Origin: Pseudacidovorax sp. | GTDB taxonomy: Bacteria > Pseudomonadota > Gammaproteobacteria > Burkholderiales > Burkholderiaceae_C | Direction: 5' to 3' | Length of the DNA: 64,000 nt | Assembly: GCF_017991995.1 (NCBI RefSeq) | Contig: NZ_JAGOPN010000006.1 | Span: forward strand, 186,001 to 250,000 | Part shown: positions 20,750 through 28,535 of the stretch, in pieces | How positions within the stretch are numbered: position 1 is the first letter of the stretch | How the letters are laid out: the number at the start of each line of letters is the position of its first letter | Translations under genes and position numbers: made by a program | The notes under the pieces: model-generated | Database searches by the model: none | What the model was told of the DNA's origin: nothing | Seen by the model: only the letters and a program-made list of their open reading frames with translations

Positions 20750-22105
20750 TCAGTGGAAGAGCTCGGCGATCAGCGTCGCGCCGAGGAAGGTGCCGGCCGT
20801 CGCCGTCAGCGACACCACCACGATGCGCCAGCCCAGCTGGCGGAACAGCGGCAGGTCCTTCGCAACCGAGAAGCCGGCCATGGCCAGCACGGGCGTGGTG
20901 AAGGCCAGGAAGTTGAGCTTGCCGGTCAGGGCCAGCACGGTGTCGGAAAAGGGAAAGAGTCCGGGCACGCCGATCACGGTGGCCAGCACCGACAGCGCGA
21001 GAACCATGGGCAACCGCGGCATCAGGCGCTTGAGCGCTTCGACGACGGCGACGATCAGCACCACCACCAGCATGCCCTCCAGCGAAGTCAGCAACGGCAC
21101 TTTGTACGACAGCAGGTTGCCCACCATCACACCGCCGGTCATCACCACCCAGGCCAGTGCGGTGTCGCGCAGGCCAAGTGCGGCGTGGGCCGGCATGGCG
21201 GCTTGCGCGGGATCTGCCTGCGCTTCCACGGCCGGGCGGCGCCCGCGCGCCGTCGCACGACCGAGCAGCGGTTCGAGCCGCCCATAGAGCCAGGAACAGG
21301 CCGGCAGCGACAGGAAGAGCGTGAAGTAGAAGCCCACCACCGAGGTCAGCAAATTGGAGGCGGCGGCAATGGCGGTGAGCTGGGGCACCAGCTCGGCCGG
21401 TTGCTGCGCTGTGATCGCGCCCAGCGCCGCCGCCATCAGGCTGCCCGAACCCACGCCTGCCCCCATGGCCAGCGAGCGCGGATCGAAGATGTGCAGGCTG
21501 GCGATGAACCCCGCCAGCACCGCGATGAACACCGCGCCGAGCACGGTGCCGGTGACGTATTCGGCCAGCACACCGCGGCCCTCGGGCGAGGCCATGCCGT
21601 ATTTCTCCCCGATGATGACCAGGTTGCCTTCGCGGCCCACCGAGAAGGTGGCGCCCACGGCTTCACGCTTGATGCCCAGCAGCAGCGCCAACGGCAATCC
21701 CAGCACGAGGGTGCCGAAGGCATGACCGAACTCCTGGAAGAGCAAGGCCCAGCCAGCCTGCCGCACCATCGGCAGCGCGGCACCCACGGTAAGGCCCAGC
21801 TTGACAACGAAGAGCAGCAGGCCCGCGTTGAGCAGTCCGCTCGCCAGCCCCTGCAGGCCGCGGTCCACACGCATCAGCCGGGGCAGTCGGGCCTGCGCGA
21901 TGCCGAGTGCCGCGGCGATGAGCAGCGCCCACAGCATGGGCAGCAACACCACCTTGCCCGGTCCCAGCTTGAACTGTGCCGCACCGATCCACTCGGCCGC
22001 GGCCACGACGGCCAGGATGACGACCACCAGGCGCAGCTTGTCGCTCGCGGTGGATATGAAGACAGCGGCCGGCATGGCCGTGGAAGGTGGCATGGCTGGA
22101 TTCAT
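20750..22105 (-). CDS. DUF3100 multi-pass membrane protein, putative transporter
   Basis: This 451-residue inner-membrane protein has about ten to twelve hydrophobic helices and matches my recollection of the DUF3100 family (TFSVGREGNLVIIGEKYGMA and MAGAGVGSGSLMAAALGAIT-like segments). The ATG at 22105 is chosen because translation further upstream would run through the operator region; ATGs at 22093 and 22078 are also possible. It is first in an operon with the M20 amidohydrolase and sdaA and is divergent from a LysR gene. Its job as importer of the hydrolase substrate is inferred from this. A short stem CCGCT/AGCGG at 22152-22166 with a modest T-run sits in its leader. Confidence 0.75.
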   Translation of the reverse strand: MNPAMPPSTAMPAAVFISTASDKLRLVVVILAVVAAAEWIGAAQFKLGPGKVVLLPMLWALLIAAALGIAQARLPRLMRVDRGLQGLASGLLNAGLLLFVVKLGLTVGAALPMVRQAGWALLFQEFGHAFGTLVLGLPLALLLGIKREAVGATFSVGREGNLVIIGEKYGMASPEGRGVLAEYVTGTVLGAVFIAVLAGFIASLHIFDPRSLAMGAGVGSGSLMAAALGAITAQQPAELVPQLTAIAAASNLLTSVVGFYFTLFLSLPACSWLYGRLEPLLGRATARGRRPAVEAQADPAQAAMPAHAALGLRDTALAWVVMTGGVMVGNLLSYKVPLLTSLEGMLVVVLIVAVVEALKRLMPRLPMVLALSVLATVIGVPGLFPFSDTVLALTGKLNFLAFTTPVLAMAGFSVAKDLPLFRQLGWRIVVVSLTATAGTFLGATLIAELFH

Positions 22106-22210
22106 CGGCTTCGACGCCCTCGCCGGGGTCGGATATGGGTTGAAGAAAACACCGCTCCTCCAGCGGCGGCCGCCAGTCTCCGCACTTGCCGCCGTTGCAT
22201 CAATGACCGG

Positions 22211-22241
22211 CGAATGGGATATTCGTTGCATGGAATGCAAC
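22211..22241. promoter_or_regulatory. Two adjacent dyads in the LysR / DUF3100 divergent promoter
   Basis: CGAAT-GGGAT-ATTCG (22211-22225) is followed directly by GTTGCAT-GGA-ATGCAAC (22225-22241), a perfect seven-base inverted repeat. They lie 20 bases upstream of the LysR start and about 105 upstream of the permease start, in a local AT-rich patch. This fits a LysR recognition and activation site pair for the divergent operon. Confidence 0.6.
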
Positions 22242-22261
22242 ACTTGGAAGGCGGTCGCCCG

Positions 22262-23206
22262 ATGAATGCGATGGACGACCGCCTCGACGCCCGTCGCATG
22301 CGCTACTTCATGCAGGTGCTCGACAGCGGTTCGGTCCGCGGTGCGGCCGAGGTGCTGGGCATGGACCCGTCGGCCGTCAGCCGCGCCATCGGCGTGCTGG
22401 AGGAGGAATGCGGCGTCCGCCTGCTGGACCGTCGGGGCCGGGGCGTCGTGCCCACCGATGCGGGCGAGCTATTGGCCACCTACGTGCGCCGCCAGCACAC
22501 CCAGAAGCAGCAACTGCTGGCGCAGCTCGACGACATCCAGAAGGTGGAGCGGGGCCACATCGACATCGTGGCCGGCGAAGGCTTCGTCGACTGGCTCATG
22601 CGCCACAGCCTGCAGCGCTTCATGGCGGCGCATCCGGGCATCACGGTGGACCTGTCGGTGGGCAGCACCGACGCCGTCGTGCGAGAGATCGTGGAGGAGC
22701 GGGCCCACATCGGCATGCTCTTCCAGCCGCCGCGCGACGAGCGGCTGCGCTCGCACCATTCGCACCCGGAGCCGATCCTCACGCTGGTGCTGCAGACGCA
22801 TCCGCTCGCGCAACTCGGCCGGCCGCTGCGGCTGGCGGACCTGCTGCCCTACCGCGGCGCCACGCTGCATCGCGACTTCGGCGTTCGCCAGCACATCGAG
22901 GCCACCGAGATCAGCGAAGGCGTGCGGCTGCCCACGCAGCTGAGCACCACCTCCTTCCATGCGCTGGGCCAGTTCGTGATGGCGGGCCTGGGTTACGCGC
23001 TGTCGGCTCGCCTGCCCATGCCCGCGGCACCGGATGGCAGCCGCGTGGCGGCCTTGCCGATGCGCAATGCCCTGCTGTCGCAGGGGCGGGTGCATGTGGT
23101 GTCGCGCCACGGGCGTGTGCTGCCGCTGGCGGCGGCCCTTCTGCTGCGGATGATCCTGGAGGATTTCCCGCCCGCGTCAGCGCGTGCCGCGCCAGCGGTT
23201 GGTTGA
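22262..23206 (+). CDS. LysR-family regulator of the DUF3100 operon
   Basis: This is a 314-residue LysR-type regulator. The helix-turn-helix occupies about residues 10 to 65 (DSGSVRGAAEVLGMDPSAVS, RAIGVLEEECGVRLLDRRGR), followed by the effector domain with VERGHIDIVAGEGFVDWLMR and the late MAGLGYALSARLPMP. The ATG at 22262 is preceded by the operator dyads, and the much longer open frame upstream is non-coding. It is divergent from the DUF3100-amidohydrolase-sdaA operon, its likely target. The effector may be the operon's substrate or product. Confidence 0.9.
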   Translation: MNAMDDRLDARRMRYFMQVLDSGSVRGAAEVLGMDPSAVSRAIGVLEEECGVRLLDRRGRGVVPTDAGELLATYVRRQHTQKQQLLAQLDDIQKVERGHIDIVAGEGFVDWLMRHSLQRFMAAHPGITVDLSVGSTDAVVREIVEERAHIGMLFQPPRDERLRSHHSHPEPILTLVLQTHPLAQLGRPLRLADLLPYRGATLHRDFGVRQHIEATEISEGVRLPTQLSTTSFHALGQFVMAGLGYALSARLPMPAAPDGSRVAALPMRNALLSQGRVHVVSRHGRVLPLAAALLLRMILEDFPPASARAAPAVG

Positions 23207-23305
23207 AGGCAGTGGCGCACCCCGCGGTTGCAACCGTCTGCGCGCCACAATGCCCGCGGGCCGCCCGGCCTGCCTTCCTGCCCCCTCCTGCACCAAGCTT
23301 TTCAG

Positions 23306-24067
23306 ATGACCCTCGACGCCCACACCGACTTCCACAGCCCCGCCGTGCGCCAGCTGCGCGAGGACCTCGCCCTGGCCCTGCGCGCCGCGGCGCACCACGG
23401 CCTGGGCGAAGGCGTCTGCAACCACTTCAGCGTGATGCTGCCCGGCGAGCCGGCGCGCTACCTCATCAACCCGCGCGGCCTGCACTGGAGCGAGGTCGGC
23501 CCGGACGACATCGTGATGATCGACGTGCACGGCCAGGTGCTGGCGGGCAGCCATCGCGTGGAGCCCACGGCCCTGTTCATCCACGGTGCCATCCATCGGC
23601 TGACCGGCCATGCGGTGGTCATGCATGTGCACGCACCCTATGCCACCGCCCTCACGCTCACGGCCGACCGCGCGCTCGACCCGACGCTGAGCCAGAACGC
23701 GATGCGCTACATGGACCGCATCGCCATCGATCCACACTACAACGGCCTGGCGCTGGACGATGCCGAAGGCGAGCGCATCGCGCGCACCATGGCCGCCGAC
23801 CAGGGCAAGGACGTCGCCTTCCTGGCCAACCACGGCGTCATCGTGGCGGGCGCCACGGTGGCCCATGCCTACGACGACCTCTATTACCTGGAGCGCGCCT
23901 GCCTGCACCAGGTGCTGGCGCAGAGCACCGGCCGGCCCCTGGCGCCGGTGGCACCCGGGATCGCTGCGCGCGTCGCGGCCCAGGTGCAGGGCGAAAGGGA
24001 GCAGTCCGACCTGTTCTTCGAGGCGCTGCGGCGCATGCTGCCGGCGCCCGCGACCGTCACACCCTGA
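23306..24067 (+). CDS. Class II aldolase/adducin-family protein
   Basis: This 253-residue cytosolic protein is of the L-fuculose/L-ribulose-phosphate aldolase and adducin head fold. Zinc ligands expected for the family are visible: the His pair in VVMHVHAPYATAL and a third His in FLANHGVIVAGATV. The start GDGVCNHFS-like motif appears as GLGEGVCNHFSVMLPGEPAR. The catalytic Glu position reads SHRVEPTALFIHGAIHR. The ATG at 23306 is preferred to an upstream frame extension that lacks conserved sequence. It lies 99 bases after the LysR gene and may be independent. The substrate is unknown. Confidence 0.85.
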   Translation: MTLDAHTDFHSPAVRQLREDLALALRAAAHHGLGEGVCNHFSVMLPGEPARYLINPRGLHWSEVGPDDIVMIDVHGQVLAGSHRVEPTALFIHGAIHRLTGHAVVMHVHAPYATALTLTADRALDPTLSQNAMRYMDRIAIDPHYNGLALDDAEGERIARTMAADQGKDVAFLANHGVIVAGATVAHAYDDLYYLERACLHQVLAQSTGRPLAPVAPGIAARVAAQVQGEREQSDLFFEALRRMLPAPATVTP

Positions 24068-24216
24068 CACGGCTGTCGCATTCGGCAGGCCTTCGTTTCA
24101 CGAGGGCAGCCAAATGCTCACAACTTCTTTCCACGCTTCTCGGGCCGCTTACATGGCATTGACAAGCGGCGGCGACCATTGCTTCACCAACAACCGACAG
24201 GAAGCAAGGAGTCGTG

Positions 24217-24546
24217 ATGAACAAGTTGACCATGGCCTTCTCGGCAGGTGCGCTGGCGCTGGCCGGACTCGCCGTCCCGGCCCTCGCGCAAGCCAGCGGC
24301 CCGAGCATCCAGGCGCAGGTGTACCTGGGAGGCCCGCCGCCGGCCCCCGCCTACGTGCCGGTGCCCGCACCGGTGTACTACCCGCCGCCGCCGCGCCATT
24401 ACTACGGCCCGCCGCCGCGGTATTACGGTCCGCCGCCGCACCACTATCACCGCCCCCCGCACCACCGTCGCGGCTGGGGTGATGCCGACCGGGACGGCGT
24501 GCCCAACCGCTACGACCGCCGGCCGCACAACCCCTATCGTTACTGA
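24217..24546 (+). CDS. Small secreted Pro/Tyr/His-rich protein
   Basis: This is a 109-residue exported protein of unknown function. The ATG at 24217 is five bases after AAGGAG; an adjacent in-frame GTG at 24214 is too close to that site. Residues 1 to 25 are a signal peptide (cut near ALAQA). The mature part has YVPVPAPVYYPPPPRHYYGP and further PPP-H/Y repeats. It ends with GDADRDGVPNRYDRRPHNPY, which resembles a thrombospondin-type Asp-rich calcium-binding turn. Similar short proteins occur in Burkholderiales as hypotheticals. The His/Tyr richness could bind metal; that is inference. Confidence 0.75.
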   Translation: MNKLTMAFSAGALALAGLAVPALAQASGPSIQAQVYLGGPPPAPAYVPVPAPVYYPPPPRHYYGPPPRYYGPPPHHYHRPPHHRRGWGDADRDGVPNRYDRRPHNPYRY

Positions 24547-24550
24547 CCGG

Positions 24551-25984
24551 TCAACGGTCTGACCGAAGCGCCATCCCACCCAGGGTGGCGTTTTCACGTC
24601 CGGGCCAGCGTGGCCATCCCACCCGGCCGAACCAGGCGCCGCCAGCGATGCTCCAGGCGATAACCAGGCCGTAGACGACCAGGGCGGCCGCCTGCGCCGC
24701 GAACACCTGGGCCAGCGTGCCACCCGATGCGACCACGACCAGCCCGCCAACGCCCGCCACCAGCAGGCGCAGCAGGTTGCCCAGCACGGGCCACATCAAC
24801 CGGCCCGCGCCCTGCGAGGCGAAATACAGCACCAGCCCGACCCCGAAGAAGCCGTAGAAGGGCCCCACGGCGCGCAGGTACGAGGTGCCCGCCTCCAGCA
24901 TCGCCGCGTCTTGGCCGAACAGCCGCAGCCAGGCCAGCGGCCAGAGCGCAGCCGCCACGCCGATCACCGTCGTCATGCCGAAGGCCAGGGCGGCGCCGAT
25001 GGCCGCCGCGCGCAGTGCACGCTCCGGGCGACCGGCGCCCATGCTCGTGCCCACCATCGCGACCAGCGGCGCGCCCAGGCCGAAGACCAGCGGCACCAGC
25101 AGGTACTCCAGTCGCGCACCGGTGCCATAGCCGGCGATGGCGCCCGCGCCCCAGTGGCCCGCCAGTCCGGTGGCGATGCCGATGCTGAGGTTGGTCGCTG
25201 CGGTCGATACCGCGCCCAGCAGGCCCACGCGCAGCACGCCGCGCATCAGGGGCCAGCTCCATTGCGCCTGCGACCATGCCGGTTGCAGCAGGCTGCGCCT
25301 CGAACGCAGGTACAGCGCCAGCGCCACCGTGCCGCCCAGGTAGTACAGCAGCAGCGCGATGGCCCCGCCCGCGATGCCCAGCGCCGGAATCGGGCCCCAG
25401 CCGGAAATGAGCATGGGCGACAGCGGCACGGCCACCACCACGCCCACGATGGTCACCAGCGCCGGCAGCGCCATGTTGCCGGTGCCGCGCACCACCGCCG
25501 CCAGCGAGTTGAACAGCCACACCAGCACGGCGCCGCCGAAGACCCAGTGCGAATAGGTCAGCGCCGCGGCCAGCACCGGGCCCTCCCCGCCCATGCGGGC
25601 ATAGAGCCAGCCGCCCGCGAGCCACATGACCCCCATGCAGGCCAAGCCGAAGCCCAGCGCGATGGCCACCGCCTGCCAAACCAGCCGATGCGCGTCGTCG
25701 CGCCGGCCCGCGCCCAGGGCGCGTGCAATGGCCGAAGCGATGCCGCCGCCCATCGCGCCGGCCGAGCTCATCTGCATCAGCATCACCAGCGGAAAGACCA
25801 GCGCCATGCCAGCCAGCGCATCGGTGCCGAGACGGCCGACGAAGTAGGTCTCCACCAGGCCGATGGCCGCCTGCGCGAACATCACGGCGATGTTGGGCAC
25901 GGCCAGGCGCAGCAGCGTGGGCGTGATGGGCGCCTCCAGCAGCATGCGGGTGCGCGGGTCGAGCCGGGGAGTCGATGAGGTCAT
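24551..25984 (-). CDS. MATE-family multidrug/metabolite efflux protein
   Basis: This 477-residue inner-membrane antiporter has about twelve helices in two similar halves. It has MATE features: ITPTLLRLAVPNIAVMFAQA at the N-terminus, LVETYFVGRLGTDALAGMAL, and FNSLAAVVRGTGNMALPALV. The second half repeats with PLVAMVGTSMGAGRPERALR and YFASQGAGRLMWPVL. The start MTSSTPRLDPRTRMLLEAPI is chosen over a longer frame. The exported substrate is unknown. It is separated from the upstream MFS gene on the same strand by 82 bases and converges on the small secreted protein gene. Confidence 0.92.
   Translation of the reverse strand: MTSSTPRLDPRTRMLLEAPITPTLLRLAVPNIAVMFAQAAIGLVETYFVGRLGTDALAGMALVFPLVMLMQMSSAGAMGGGIASAIARALGAGRRDDAHRLVWQAVAIALGFGLACMGVMWLAGGWLYARMGGEGPVLAAALTYSHWVFGGAVLVWLFNSLAAVVRGTGNMALPALVTIVGVVVAVPLSPMLISGWGPIPALGIAGGAIALLLYYLGGTVALALYLRSRRSLLQPAWSQAQWSWPLMRGVLRVGLLGAVSTAATNLSIGIATGLAGHWGAGAIAGYGTGARLEYLLVPLVFGLGAPLVAMVGTSMGAGRPERALRAAAIGAALAFGMTTVIGVAAALWPLAWLRLFGQDAAMLEAGTSYLRAVGPFYGFFGVGLVLYFASQGAGRLMWPVLGNLLRLLVAGVGGLVVVASGGTLAQVFAAQAAALVVYGLVIAWSIAGGAWFGRVGWPRWPGRENATLGGMALRSDR
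24569..24594 (+). terminator. Probable terminator of the small secreted protein gene
   Basis: CCACC-CAG-GGTGG, flanked by further pairing bases (CGCCA / TGGCG), is followed by TTTT. It lies about 25 bases after the small gene's stop and inside the 3' end of the converging MATE gene. Confidence 0.5.
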
Positions 25985-26066
25985 GGCGAGGTCCTGGATG
26001 CGGCAAGCGGCGGCGGCGCATTGCTGCGGCCGCCGTGACGCGGTGGGGTGCGAAGAAGACGGAGGC

Positions 26067-27314
26067 TCAGGCCGGCGCCATGGCGCGCGCGGGTGGCGAC
26101 TCGCGGATCGGCAGGTTGACCAGCGCGGCGCCGGCCGCCAGCGCGATGTCGATCCACCACATGAGGTCGTAGCTGCCGGTGCGCTCGAACACCCAGCCGC
26201 CCATCCACGCACCCAGGAAGCCGCCGATCTGATGCGACAGCATCACGAGGCCGAAGAGCATGGCCATGTTGGCCGGCCCGAACATCTTGGCGACCAGTCC
26301 CGCTGTCGGCGGCACGGTGGAGAGAAAGCTCACGCCCATCACTGCCGCAAAGACCAGCATCACGGCCACGGTCTTGGGCGCCAGCAGGAAGACCAGCACC
26401 GCCACCGCCCGCGTCGCATACACCAGCGACAGCAGCGACTTCATGCGCCAGCGCCCCAGGGCCCAGCCCATGGCCAGGCTGCCGACGATGTTGAACAGGC
26501 CGATCACCGCCAGCGACCAGCCGCCCACCGCCGGCGGCAGGCCGCAGGCCGCCACCACGCTGGGCAGATGCGTGGCCAGGAAGGCCACATGGAAGCCGCA
26601 GACCAGAAAGCCCGCGGCCAGGTAGCGGTAGCTGGGGGTGGCCAGCGCCTGGCCGATGGCCTCGCGCACCGTCAGGGCGCGAGGCCCACCGGCCGCCGCC
26701 TGCTGCGCCACCAGCGCGCGCGAATTGCCCCGAAGCACCCAGGCCGCCGGCAGGGCCAGCAGCACCAGCACGCCCAGCCACTGCATCGACGCGGCCCACC
26801 CCACCGCCGCCGTCAAACCGATGGCCACCGGCGCCAGCGCGAACTGGCCGAAGGAGCCGCCCGCATTCACCACGCCGGTCGCCAACCCGCGACGGGCCGG
26901 GGGCACCAGCCGCATGGTCGCGCCCATCATGACCGAGGGACCCGCCATGCCCGCCCCGCCCGCCGCCAGCACACCCACGGCCAGGATCAGCCCCAGCGTG
27001 CTCGTCATGTACGGCGTGATGAAGGTGCCGATGGCCACCAGCACCACGCCGAGCAAGACGGTGCGCGCGGTGCCGACGCGGTCGGCCAGGGCGCCGGCGA
27101 AGGGCTGCGTCAGGCCCCACCACAGCTGGCCGAAGGCGAAGGCCAGGCTGATGCTGCCCAGCCCCAGATGCGTGGCGGTGTTGAGCGAGGGCAGGTACAG
27201 GCCCATGGTCTGGCGCACGCCCATCGTCAGCGCGAAAGTGCCGGCGGCGGCCAGCAGCACCAGCCACAGGGCGGGCAGGCGCACCGCGCCGGCGGCCGGG
27301 GTGGAATCACTCAT
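26067..27314 (-). CDS. MFS transporter (OFA/YbfB-like), paired with MarR regulator
   Basis: This 415-residue twelve-helix carrier has WWGLTQPFAGALADRVGTAR as the loop 2-3 signature, GAGMAGPSVMMGATMRLVPP, and VVNAGGSFGQFALAPVAI, which resemble the oxalate/formate antiporter-like and YbfB groups. The second half has HLPSVVAACGLPPAVGGWSL. The start at 27314 overlaps the end of the MarR gene by eight bases, so both are translated from one message. A local MarR partner is typical of efflux pumps induced by their substrate. The substrate is unknown. Confidence 0.88.
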   Translation of the reverse strand: MSDSTPAAGAVRLPALWLVLLAAAGTFALTMGVRQTMGLYLPSLNTATHLGLGSISLAFAFGQLWWGLTQPFAGALADRVGTARTVLLGVVLVAIGTFITPYMTSTLGLILAVGVLAAGGAGMAGPSVMMGATMRLVPPARRGLATGVVNAGGSFGQFALAPVAIGLTAAVGWAASMQWLGVLVLLALPAAWVLRGNSRALVAQQAAAGGPRALTVREAIGQALATPSYRYLAAGFLVCGFHVAFLATHLPSVVAACGLPPAVGGWSLAVIGLFNIVGSLAMGWALGRWRMKSLLSLVYATRAVAVLVFLLAPKTVAVMLVFAAVMGVSFLSTVPPTAGLVAKMFGPANMAMLFGLVMLSHQIGGFLGAWMGGWVFERTGSYDLMWWIDIALAAGAALVNLPIRESPPARAMAPA

Positions 27315-27777
27315 GCTCTTCTCCTTCGTCGGCATCGCCGTCCTCGTTGGCGCGCAGCAGGTCGATGGCCTCGTCGAGCAGCGCATGCAGGGCCAGCACC
27401 CGGTCCAGGCCCAGCAGATCGTTCAATCGTTCCTGCGCGGCGCGCCAGCGGCGCTGCGCCTCGGTCCGCTTCTCGCGGCCGGCGTCGGTGATGTGCAGCA
27501 GCCGGCTGCGCGCATCGGGCCCCTCGGCCTGCTCGATCCAGCCGGCGGCCAGCAGCGGCTGCAGGTTGCGCGTCAGCGTCGAGGCGGTGAGGCCCATGGC
27601 ACGCGCCAGGTCGACCGGGCGCAACGGCCCCAGCTTGAGCACATGCGACAGCAGCGAGTACTGCGTGGTCTTGAGGCCGACCTGCGCCAGCTCGGCGTCG
27701 TACAGGCGCGAAACGCGCCGCCCTAGCTGGCGCAGCTTGAAGTTGGTGCAGCCCTTCGGCTTGACGATGGTGTTCAT
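27307..27777 (-). CDS. MarR-family regulator controlling the MFS pump
   Basis: This is a 156-residue winged-helix regulator: RPVDLARAMGLTASTLTRNL is the recognition region, and LLAAGWIEQAEGPDARSRLL the wing, followed by an acidic C-terminal tail (DGDADEGEEHE). It overlaps the MFS start by eight bases and is divergent from the hotdog thioesterase gene across 50 bases holding a perfect palindrome. On the minus strand TTGCAT (27813-27808) and TACAAT (27791-27786) form a plausible promoter 16 bases apart, placing the transcript start almost at the ATG, with no clear ribosome-binding site. The message may be nearly leaderless. Confidence 0.88.
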   Translation of the reverse strand: MNTIVKPKGCTNFKLRQLGRRVSRLYDAELAQVGLKTTQYSLLSHVLKLGPLRPVDLARAMGLTASTLTRNLQPLLAAGWIEQAEGPDARSRLLHITDAGREKRTEAQRRWRAAQERLNDLLGLDRVLALHALLDEAIDLLRANEDGDADEGEEHE

Positions 27778-27814
27778 GGCCTATGATTGTAGATGCAACT
27801 ATTGCATATGCAAT
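27761..27814. promoter_or_regulatory. Divergent promoter region with perfect 14-bp MarR operator
   Basis: ATTGCATATGCAAT at 27801-27814 is a perfect palindrome, flanked by TGATTG (27784-27789) and CAATCA (27811-27816), which form an outer dyad. On the plus strand TTGACG (27761-27766) and TATGAT (27782-27787) could drive the thioesterase gene with a short 15-base spacer, and the palindrome would sit just after its start point. The region serves both genes, so one bound MarR dimer could repress both. Confidence 0.65.
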
Positions 27815-27827
27815 CAAAGGAGATGCG

Positions 27828-28373
27828 ATGAGCGACAGCACGAACGAACTGCAGCGCTGGCTGGACGACGAGGCCACGGTCCGCGCGCGGATGGATGCCG
27901 GTGCCGGCCCCGGCGTGGCAAGGCCTGAACAGGTGATGGGCCGCAGCGGGCTGGAGGTGATGCAGGCGATGCTGGCCGGCGAGCTGCCCTATGCCGAGAT
28001 CGCCCGCACGCTGGACTTCGTGCTGATCGAGGCCGTGGCCGGCCGTGCCGTCTTCCAGGGCCAGCCGCAGGTGCGCCACCTGAACCCGCTGGGCACGGTG
28101 CATGGCGGCTGGTTCGCCACCCTGCTCGACTCCGCCCTGGGCTGCGCCGTGCACACCAGCCTGCCGGCCGGCCGCAGCTACACGACCGCGGAGCTGGGCA
28201 TCAACATGGTCCGCGCGATCACGCCGCAGGTGCCGCGCGTGCGGGCCATCGGCCAGGTCATCCACTGCGGCCGGCAATTGGCCACGGCCGAGGCACGGCT
28301 GGTGGGCCCCGACGGCACGCTCTACGCGCATGCCACGACCACTTGCCTCGTGTTCGACCTGCGTCCGCGCTGA
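27828..28373 (+). CDS. Hotdog-fold acyl-CoA thioesterase (PaaI/YbgC-like)
   Basis: This 181-residue PaaI-type thioesterase would hydrolyse an acyl- or aryl-CoA in the cytosol. The signature HLNPLGTVHGGWFATLLDSA is the active-site loop and helix of the family, followed by LGCAVHTSLPAGRSYTTAEL and GPDGTLYAHATTTCLVF. AAAGGAG lies five bases before the ATG at 27828; a longer frame would read through the operator. It is divergent from the MarR-MFS pair and probably shares its operator, so it may belong to the response to the same aromatic or acyl compound. Confidence 0.9.
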   Translation: MSDSTNELQRWLDDEATVRARMDAGAGPGVARPEQVMGRSGLEVMQAMLAGELPYAEIARTLDFVLIEAVAGRAVFQGQPQVRHLNPLGTVHGGWFATLLDSALGCAVHTSLPAGRSYTTAELGINMVRAITPQVPRVRAIGQVIHCGRQLATAEARLVGPDGTLYAHATTTCLVFDLRPR

Positions 28374-28436
28374 GCTCAGCGCCGGAGCAACCCGACGTTC
28401 CATCCAGGTTTGATGAAGACACCGCAGGCCGGCGTT

Positions 28437-28455
28437 GATAATGCTTCTCAGCCCG
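28437..28455. promoter_or_regulatory. Candidate Fur box upstream of the ferric-iron ABC operon
   Basis: GATAATGCTTCTCAGCCCG at 28437-28455 matches the left half of the 19-base Fur consensus GATAATGATAATCATTATC at all seven positions and has TCA correctly placed in the right half; the end of the right half diverges. It lies 81 bases before the fbpA-like start, in a local AT-rich patch. This fits iron repression of the importer. Confidence 0.45.
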
Positions 28456-28535
28456 CAAGCACAACAACGACGAGAAGCGCGGCGCCCGTCGGCTGACCGG
28501 TCGACCTGTTCAAAAAACCTGGAGTGGGAATCCCA

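Noticed and set aside
22106-22243. 46-residue N-terminal extension of the DUF3100 protein
   Set aside because: It would run through the LysR dyads and does not look like a membrane protein start.
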